From Tipula vernalis (lineage: Eukaryota > Arthropoda > Insecta > Diptera > Tipulidae), in NCBI GenBank assembly GCA_958295665.1, contig OY282560.1:208986420-209050419 (forward strand): a stretch of 64,000 nucleotides of DNA, in the 5' to 3' direction. How positions within the stretch are numbered: the stretch's first letter is position 1; the number at the start of each line of letters is the position of its first letter. The notes below the pieces were generated by a model, which was given only the letters and a program-made list of their open reading frames with translations, had not been told where the DNA came from and searched no databases. Made by a program: the position numbers and the translations under genes. This document shows positions 56,957 through 64,000 of the stretch, one piece after another.

Positions 56957-58149
56957 TACAGCGAAACCTCATTTCAACGGACACTCAATTTAGCGGAATC
57001 CTCATTTCAACGGACAAACTTGAATGCCCAGTCAACTGAAGTTTTTCAATGAAAATCTCCCTTAGATAAGCTGACAGTTTATTAGAGCGAACACGGACCA
57101 ATATTTCTAGGATGATAAAAGTTTTACGAGTACAATTCAAATTGAAACTTTTACACTTCAATTTGTTCCTTTTACACTTCAAATTGAACCTTTAAAATTT
57201 AAAATTGAACCTTTAGCAAATTATATGTTTGGCCAATTAGGATGGAACTTGACTATTTCTTAGCCCGTTTTAGTGAAATTTGACATTCATGATTGATGTG
57301 GGATTCTTAAATGATTTTTGATTAAAATTTTGGCAAAAAAAAAATAAATAAATGAAATTTGTCATGTGCGTTGGAAATGGAATTCAAACATGATTTTTTG
57401 ATGAAGTTATGGAATATGGCAATAACTTTATTTAAAACTCACTTTAGAGCCCTATTTCCATCGTACATGTCAATTTTCATCATAATTGGTTAAGAGATAG
57501 CCAAGTTTCATCTTTCTTTGCCATATTCCAGAACTTTATCTAAAAATCGCTTTAGAACCCAATTTCCATGGCAGATGTCAAATTTCAGTCAAATTTGTTA
57601 AGAAATAACCAAGTTCGGTCCTAATTGGCAATATTCCAGAACTTTATCTACAAATCATTTTAGAATCACATTTACAACGCAAATGTCACATTTCATAATA
57701 ATCGGTTAAGGAACAGCTAGGTTCCATCTTACCTGGCCATATTCCAGAGCTTTATCTAAAAATCATTTTAGAACCCCATTTCCAACGCACATGTCAAATT
57801 TCATCATAATCGGTTAAGAAAACCTATTCCTATTGGCCACATTCCAGAAAATTATCAATAAATAAAGTTACAATCCCATTTCCAATGCAGATGTCAAATT
57901 TCATCATATTCAATTAAGGAATATCCAATTTCCATCCTAGTTACCATCACACTCCAGAACTTTGTCCAAAAATCATTTGAGAATCTCATTTCCATTGAAA
58001 ATGCTGGATTTCATCAAAATCGGATAAGATACAGAATCCCAATAAAATTTTTATAAGGAAAATCACAAATCATCAGTTTAACGGACACCTCACTACAACG
58101 GACAAATTTTTTGGTCCCGTCGATTTCCGTTGTAGTAAGTTTCCCTGTA
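56957..58149. mobile_element. Non-autonomous pogo/Tigger-type element carrying a tandem array
   Basis: Left end CAGCGAAACCTCATTTCAAC (56959) and right end, on the reverse strand, CAGGGAAACTTACTACAACG (58147) are imperfect terminal repeats of pogo/Tigger type. Extra ACGGACA motifs repeat inside each end, and TA duplications lie at 56957-56958 and 58148-58149. The 1.19 kb interior has no transposase; instead it contains a 107-bp tandem array. Confidence 0.7.
57400..58050. repeat. 107-bp tandem repeat, about six copies
   Basis: The landmark ATAATCGGTTAAG (with variants) recurs at about 57488, 57595, 57704, 57812, 57914 and 58020, together with ATTCCAGAACTTTATCTAAA and TTTAGAAYCCCATTTCCA. Copies are about 80% alike. 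Lies wholly inside the pogo-type element; related copies at 49.9-50.3 kb. Confidence 0.8.
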
Positions 58150-58440
58150 AATAGATTACTAAACTGCTCACTAACCCCTAAGCCAACCCCAACTAAACTG
58201 CAACTTAACCCTAATTTAAATTGCAAACGGAACCCAACTTAACCCTCAACTCAACTGCAAACTCTACGCCAAACTCAATCCTGAAGCCAGCATATATAAA
58301 AAATTGGTCAACAACTCACTATATCCTATCCAACCCCAACTCAACTCCAACTCAACTTCAACTAAACCCGCAAATTGGCCCTGTAACTTACCCTTCAAAT
58401 CAACCCCAAATTCAATGCCCAAAATTCGTAATTTTTTTTA
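58150..58440. repeat. A/C-rich repeat, inverted partner of 1.03-1.18 kb
   Basis: CAACTCAACTCCAACTC-type sequence with AGCCAGCATATATAAAAAA and TGGTCAAC in the same relative order as the complement of 1030-1180. Confidence 0.6.
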
Positions 58441-58449
58441 AATAACCAG

Positions 58450-58880
58450 GTGGTTTGGTTCAATTCGTTAGTCAGGTACCTCACCCTCTTGACGTACAGT
58501 TTCCTAGAGCTTTCAAATCTCCGCCTTGACCATAGCAACAGATTGGCGAAAAAAAATTCAAATCGGAAAAATTCCGAACTAACAACATCACATATAATAT
58601 CTATACAACTATCACCAACATACAACACAACAACACTTTCTTCTCATGTTTTATATTATGAAAAAATCAGAATATCACATACCAACCCAACAAAATGTAA
58701 AAAATATAAAGTAAACAAATAAATGTCTACAGAACCGGCAGCATATCGACACAAACACAAACAAAACCAATTACTTCTATAAGCATTTGCGTCGTGACGC
58801 AATGTAATCTTTTATCTTTATACACCTCTGCTATATCCATTGACGTACCCAAGGAATGAAAATAATTTCAGTCCAATTCT
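58450..58880. other. No gene seen
   Basis: Mixed AT-rich; a 90-codon plus frame (58450-58722) has no recognisable features. Confidence 0.4.
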
Positions 58881-58884
58881 GACG

Positions 58885-59475
58885 TTAAGACTCTTAAGAC
58901 TCTCTTAGCTAAGACCCAGTTTGCAAATTTTTTTTTTTTTAAGACGAAAGTCTTATCGATATTCTAGCGGTGAGTCTTAATATTATGTACTAAAAACTCT
59001 TCAAAGATTGTGTAGAGCTGTCAAATTGTATTTTTTTCTTTTTCCTGAAATTATTGAGATATATAGTATTTGTGTTTGCTCTTCTTACCTTAAATACCTT
59101 TTTTATGCCTTATGTTTTTTTATATGTGTATGTTTTCTGTTTGTACACTGCAATTTTCTTTGATGTAAAAAATATTTTTTTATTAATAATTCCAATAAAG
59201 TCAATTCTTTAAATTGAAATTATACTAAAGAAAGTATAATTTAAATTGAAATAACAAATTTTATAATAATAAATAATAATTTTAATATATATACATATGT
59301 ATGTACATCGCTATACGAGAAATTATAAATTATGACGCTTAAGACCATCAAATGTGTCGATGCTACATAAGACCGTGTTTTAAGATCAATGACAGCTACG
59401 ACTATGTGCAGAATAAGAAATAAGTCTTAGTTAAGACCCGTGTACTAAAATAAAATAAAAATCTTACATAAGAGG
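58885..59475. repeat. Cluster of TAAGAC/GTCTTA motifs
   Basis: TAAGAC or its complement occurs about a dozen times, often paired head to head (GTTAAGACTCTTAAGACTC near 58884, AAGACGAAAGTCTTAT near 58942, AAGTCTTAGTTAAGACC near 59421). The outer groups are inverted relative to each other, as in the ends of a decayed foldback element. Confidence 0.4.
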
Positions 59476-59479
59476 ATTT

Positions 59480-59875
59480 TTTAGTCTGTGACTGTGCGTT
59501 AGAAGAGCCATGTTTATTTTTATGTACATACGCACTAAATAGAATACAAAACAAGATCAAGAAAGGGTGAGAAGAAATTAAAACATGTCCATTCACGACA
59601 ACAACAAATTTTTATTTTTTACACAATTCATATCACATAAACATATGTATATAGAGTACATGTGATATAAAAATACCTTAATAAACGATACCAGTACAAA
59701 ATTTTTGAACACTAATGAAGATTATGGAAATGACGGTAATTGTAATCGAAAATTAAAATCGAAATTCACATTGTATATTTCAACATTTTGAATTTAAAAT
59801 TCAATTCCCCTCTCAACCTCAAATCATTTCTAAAATACTAATCTTCATTTAACACTTTTAAATTAATTTGGACAC
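59480..59875. other. No gene seen
   Basis: AT-rich with TACATATGTATATAGAGTA-type sequence; nothing recognised. Confidence 0.4.
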
Positions 59876-59879
59876 TTTT

Positions 59880-60030
59880 CTATTAACACTAATTTAATAT
59901 AAATTAATTTAATTTAATCTAAATAAACTTAAACATAAAACAAAATTAAATTTAAATTTGAAATAAAACCAAATATAAAAAAATTTCACTTACGGAGACA
60001 GGCAAAAACACGTCCGTCTCTATCGAGCGT
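59880..60030 (-). repeat. Third copy of the capped stem-loop with AT-rich flank
   Basis: GAGAC-A-GG (59995-60002) and CCGTCTC (60014-60020) pair with one bulged A around CAAAAACACGT. The flank 59880-59990 has the same TTAAATTAATTTAATT character as next to the 20.25 kb copy. Stem sequence differs from the other two copies; the loop core AAAACACG is shared. Confidence 0.5.
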
Positions 60031-60034
60031 TCAT

Positions 60035-60925
60035 CGCCAATCTGTCGCCACTTGCGGTTGGCCGATTTGCACTAAAATTCACTGGGACCTCCCAATTTAT
60101 GAAAAAAGCTTAAAACTGAAGTTTCAGTTCGATTGGTTAAACAATCTCCGCTGTAGAGAGGACTCAGATTGACAAAATGACTGATTTGGGTGGGGTTTTG
60201 CGAAGATGAATGGAAGCTTGATCTTCCACCTAGGAAGAAAGGATAAAAGGGAAGGAACAGACCGATTCTATAATCACCTAAAATTTACCTACATTGTATT
60301 CTGAAAATTCCCTATTTACTTATTTATTTCATAAATGTTTACAATATATGTGCAATTAACAAATTTTATTAAATTAATAAATACATATAATAAACATAAT
60401 TCTGTAGAATTGAACAGACTACAGACTATTTAAAATACACGTTATTTGTGACAACGATCATAAAACATTGGAATTAACTTTTATAATTTTCTAACATGGT
60501 ATGATAATAATTTTTAAGATTATATCTAAACTGATGAATATTTACGGCACGTTTTATTAATTCAGATAAAACTATTATGTACCGTTGGACCCTTGAACCT
60601 AATTGATTTTCTTCCATATGCCATAGAAACGCGTAACTTCCTTTAGAGCAACAATTAACAAACTTCATTTATTAAAAAATAAAGATACAAATCGAGAAAA
60701 TAATTTGCCTTAAAAGCAAATAGGAATCGAAGAAATAATTCAAATATAAATTAACCCTATTTGTACTAATCAAAGGCTAGTAGAATTAATGTATATACCC
60801 TACACTCTATACTAAATATAAAAAACATGAAAATGTATATCCGGTAATTGAGAAAAATATATTGTGACGATTATGGCCATCATACAGCTGGTCCACGTTG
60901 TGAACAGAACGGTTGGCCTGTAGTA
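60035..60925. other. No gene seen
   Basis: AT-rich apart from 60020-60240, which is more balanced in composition but has no recognised product. Confidence 0.4.
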
Positions 60926-60927
60926 TA

Positions 60928-60995
60928 AACGGGAAGGTCGATGGTTCGATGCTCGTCGTAGCCAATGTTTTTATTACGGTTATTTATTGTGAACA
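60928..60995 (+). other. tRNA-like sequence (decayed tRNA gene or SINE head)
   Basis: GGTTCGATGC (60953 onward) matches the pol III B-box consensus GWTCRANNC, and TGGCCTGTAGTATAAACGG about 35 nt upstream resembles an A box. Stems do not close well as a tRNA cloverleaf. Could be the head of a tRNA-derived SINE; tail not identified. Confidence 0.28.
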
Positions 60996-60999
60996 TCGA

Positions 61000-61410
61000 A
61001 ATATGTGTATACACCACTGCACAAATTCATAATGATCTAGTAAAAACAAGAACGTACGAGATGTAGCGTACAAAGGAATGTGTGAACGCCGCCCGTCAAC
61101 GACAATCAATGATGTTGATTATGACAAGCCATAAACGATATTACCAGATGATTATGTGTCACAAACAGAATACCCATAAATGAATATGATATATGACACG
61201 CAATAAAGTAAAATTCGGAAGCAAGTATTAAACTGGTATCTAAACAGGACCGATGACAAGCAGGGGACAGTTTTTGGTTTACTTTAAATCTGTTGTCATA
61301 GCCCCTACCAGTGGCAAACGGACAGATTTTAATAAGTAAAGTAAAAGCAAATATTAAAGTGTATAAAAGTAAAATGAAATAAAGTCAAGTGACATAAAAG
61401 TACACATTAA
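61000..61410. other. No gene seen
   Basis: AT-rich, no recognisable frame. Confidence 0.4.
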
Positions 61411-61414
61411 GCGC

Positions 61415-61662
61415 GTTTTTTTATTCGCTCCGGATAGCTGCTATCGAGAGCCGTCATTTTTCTACCCCTAAATTTAAATTTGACGCGCTATTTATTGGTA
61501 AACTATACTTATTTAACATCAAACTATCATTTTTAATTCAATTGTTTACCAAAAACTAGATATAAAAAATATTTGGCTCTACCTATTTATACGGAGCGCT
61601 ATCCGGAGCCACTTTTCATATGACGGCTCTCGATAGCAGCTATCCGGAGCGAATAAAAAAAC
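61415..61662. mobile_element. MITE with perfect 43-bp terminal inverted repeats
   Basis: The arms 61415-61457 and 61620-61662 are exact reverse complements: GTTTTTTTATTCGCTCCGGA start, GAGAGCCGTCAT inner end. The 160-bp interior is AT-rich with a further GGAGCGCTATCCGGAGCC segment near the right arm that echoes the arm sequence. Arm identity suggests recent insertion. No coding capacity; superfamily and target duplication not clear. Confidence 0.8.
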
Positions 61663-61664
61663 AC

Positions 61665-62255
61665 TACAAGTGTTTTTAAAGAAGCGCAGTTCGTAACAAT
61701 ATATAGAAAAAAAATGAAAATGTAAAGAAAAATTCCAAAAAGAACTTTGCTTAATAAAATTCCCCATGTTGATTGTAATGTCTTCTTGTTGATTGTAGCA
61801 TGCAGCGTGATCAATAAAACGGAGTATTATGGATATGTTACCACATATTTTTATACTAAATATTTTGGCATAGTCACATATTTTTATATGCCTATTTCCA
61901 CTTATTTTACGTTTTACCACATACATATTTTAAGGTTTATTCCAAATATTTTTAATGTTTCTTCTTGTATAACATAATTCGTCTTTCATGCCTTAAAATT
62001 TCGCCTTTCAAATTTTAAATTTAGGCCAACAAATATTTTTTATAGAATTTTAAAATGTTTCACTTTGGCCTAAACTCCGCTAATTAAAATACACATCTCA
62101 ATAGTTTACTGCACATTATTTGACGATCCGGAGTTCTTCTAGAACAGCAGATTTTGTGATTGTTGTTTTCATTCGTTAACGTATGTGCCTTTATCAAAAA
62201 TGAAATAATTCACGTTATGTGACATTTATCTGATTAAGGCAAAATATGGAAATAT
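61665..62255. other. No gene seen
   Basis: AT-rich; overlapping frames on both strands have no recognisable product. Confidence 0.4.
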
Positions 62256-62259
62256 ATGT

Positions 62260-64000
62260 ATGTAACAGAATTCATCGGAATTTAAATGAATCAAACAAGC
62301 GTTAAAATTCCTTAAACTCATTCAAAATGGGCTCAAACGAAAATCAATTTTTAATCCGAAGAGTTCAATGTTATTATAAGATTGAGGGAAATGTTGAATG
62401 TAAATTTGATTACAAATTATTTGATCGTGGATTTGACCAAAATTAGAGGGAAATCTAAGGTTAACAAAATTAGCTTCAATTCTAAATTGGACATAATGAT
62501 TGTGAATGAAATTTTAAGTAGAATAATTTGACAAAATTTCAAAGTTAATTTAGAAATGAAATTAACTCAGAAGTCAAACATGAATTTTAGTAAAATATTG
62601 AGTGCGATTTACTTGAGAAAAGTTAACACATTGTTTGTCAACATACGTTTGTGAATTTTAACATATGGTATCGCATATAAAATAAGAATTTCGAGAAAAA
62701 ATCTGAATGAGAATTTGAATTCCCAAATCTTATTGAATAAATTCTTGAGTAGGAACTCAAATATGATTTAAAAATTTAAAAATTGAATTAGAATTACAAA
62801 CTAGATTTGAACAACATCTTATGTTTAATATGAATCAAAAGCTAATCGTTTGAATTCCAATCATTGAATAAAAATTCCAACCAGGGACTAAATATTGAGT
62901 GGATTCAAAAGAAAAAAAACTCCGATTTTAAATCAATAAATTTTTAGTTTGAAATTAAACAGATACAATTTTAATTGAGTTACAATTCGAATCGCGACAC
63001 CTTTCAATATTTTGAGTTAAATTTAAAATAGAAATTAAGAAAATATTTGTAAATAGCACAAATTATTTTACAGTGGGGTTAAAAATTGATTTGGAAATTG
63101 ATTAGGACATTCTACTTGGTTTTGAGCAAAAATTTGAGTGTAAATTTGGTGTTCTAAGCTAGATTCAAACATAGTTTTAATTGCAATTAGGTAAGAATTG
63201 ATTTGCAATTTAGTTTAGAAATTTGAATCGGAGATAAATATTGAGAGAAATTTAAATTACAAAAAATGGTTTTGCCATTTCAAAACAAATAAAATCTTTG
63301 ATAAAATTATATATAGGAATTGAGTTCCAAACTCGAATTATAAAACAAAAAAATGTAACCAAATTAGGTGGAGCAAAGAATAGATATACTCGTATCAAGG
63401 GAAAACCAATTTACATAATTTGAAACCAATTTGAATTGGATCAAACAATTAGACTGGAAAAGAAAATAGTTTGGATTTGAATTAACTGTGAGGGACATTT
63501 TAATCCGAAATTGAGTTAAATTTTCAAACTGTATTTGATTGTTTGTTAATTGTAATTTTGATCAAGCTCATTGAATTTAATTGAAATGAAAACTTGAGTG
63601 AAATTTATAGTTTTAACAAATATTTAGGTATTCTGCTAATTGATGTGAATGGTATTCACTCTAGTAACTTAGTTTAAAATCAAAATAGATTAAAAAAAAA
63701 AAAAATTAAAATTTTTGGTCAGAAATTTAGTTCCAAGCAGTTCTCGAAGTTGACCAAAATGATAACTGGAATTTTGAACAACATAAAACTAGTCTAAATT
63801 GGTCAACTGCAATCGACAGAGAGGAAATTGATTAAGAGATCGAAAAAAGAAAATTAGTTTGAATTCTAAACTAGATATAATGAATTTGAGTGAAATTTTA
63901 AGTGCAAATTGTCTTCTTTATTTTGCATTTGGGAAACACATTTTCAAAAACAATTTTAGCAAAATATTTAATGCCCTTTATGTGACTCGGCTTAAATTCT
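62260..64000. repeat. Quasi-repetitive AT-rich block (GAATTTGAATTMAAA-like)
   Basis: For 1.7 kb the sequence is made of short variations such as AAATTTGAGTG, TTGAATTGGA, ATTTAGTTYRAA, AATTCAAACTAGAT, many about 12-20 bp apart, without a fixed period. No reading frame of note. Confidence 0.4.

Overview
The window looks like repeat-rich, gene-poor nuclear DNA of an insect, most likely a fly. It is strongly AT-rich and has long (TA)n tracts and TATGTATGTA-type runs. Its transposons are animal and insect types: an errantivirus-type Ty3/gypsy element, a CR1-like non-LTR element, and maT, pogo/Tigger, piggyBac and mariner DNA transposons. Genus and species cannot be read from the sequence. I see no convincing host protein-coding gene. 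Nearly everything that can be translated is a transposable element, and almost all copies are broken.

Layout, 1-12 kb: a piggyBac-type transposase running off the left edge (minus strand); a G/T-rich degenerate repeat block; a Harbinger-type fragment; a maT (DD37D) transposase relic; then a minus-strand pair consisting of a DUF4806-type multi-exon gene and a TNP2/CACTA-like transposase relic, with a TTAA-flanked foldback MITE between them; and a Myb/SANT-like fragment.

12-34 kb: mostly non-coding. It holds a structured inverted element, a non-LTR reverse-transcriptase relic, a foldback MITE, and a 5.4 kb composite (20.2-25.6 kb) with diverged inverted arms capped by a stem-loop around about 1.15 kb tandem units that end in (CAAT)n. 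After it come 3.4 kb of AAACTTTT-type satellite, including a palindrome with arms of about 280 bp, and a 31.5 kb relative of the (CAAT)n units.

34.5-46.6 kb: a nested cluster in (TA)n tracts. It contains a dead Tigger-like element (third catalytic Asp replaced by Tyr), a complete but disabled gypsy/errantivirus-type provirus (minus strand, two LTRs, tRNA-Ser-like primer site, gag, pol, env), a 300 bp (TA)n tract, a second 5'-LTR plus gag of another gypsy element in the opposite orientation, and a fragment resembling a THAP/P-element transposase.

47-64 kb: another non-LTR relic, a CR1-like element with PHD-type ORF1 and endonuclease-reverse transcriptase ORF2, A/C-rich blocks that mirror the left-end G/T-rich block, a mariner 3' fragment, a non-autonomous pogo-type element that carries a 107-bp tandem array, a third copy of the capped stem-loop, a tRNA-like sequence, a perfect 43-bp-arm MITE and quasi-repetitive AT-rich DNA.

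The most original observations are the stem-loop shared by three loci with changed but still paired stems, the pogo-type element carrying a satellite, the long palindrome at the edge of the octamer array, and the DUF4806/TNP2-like gene pair.
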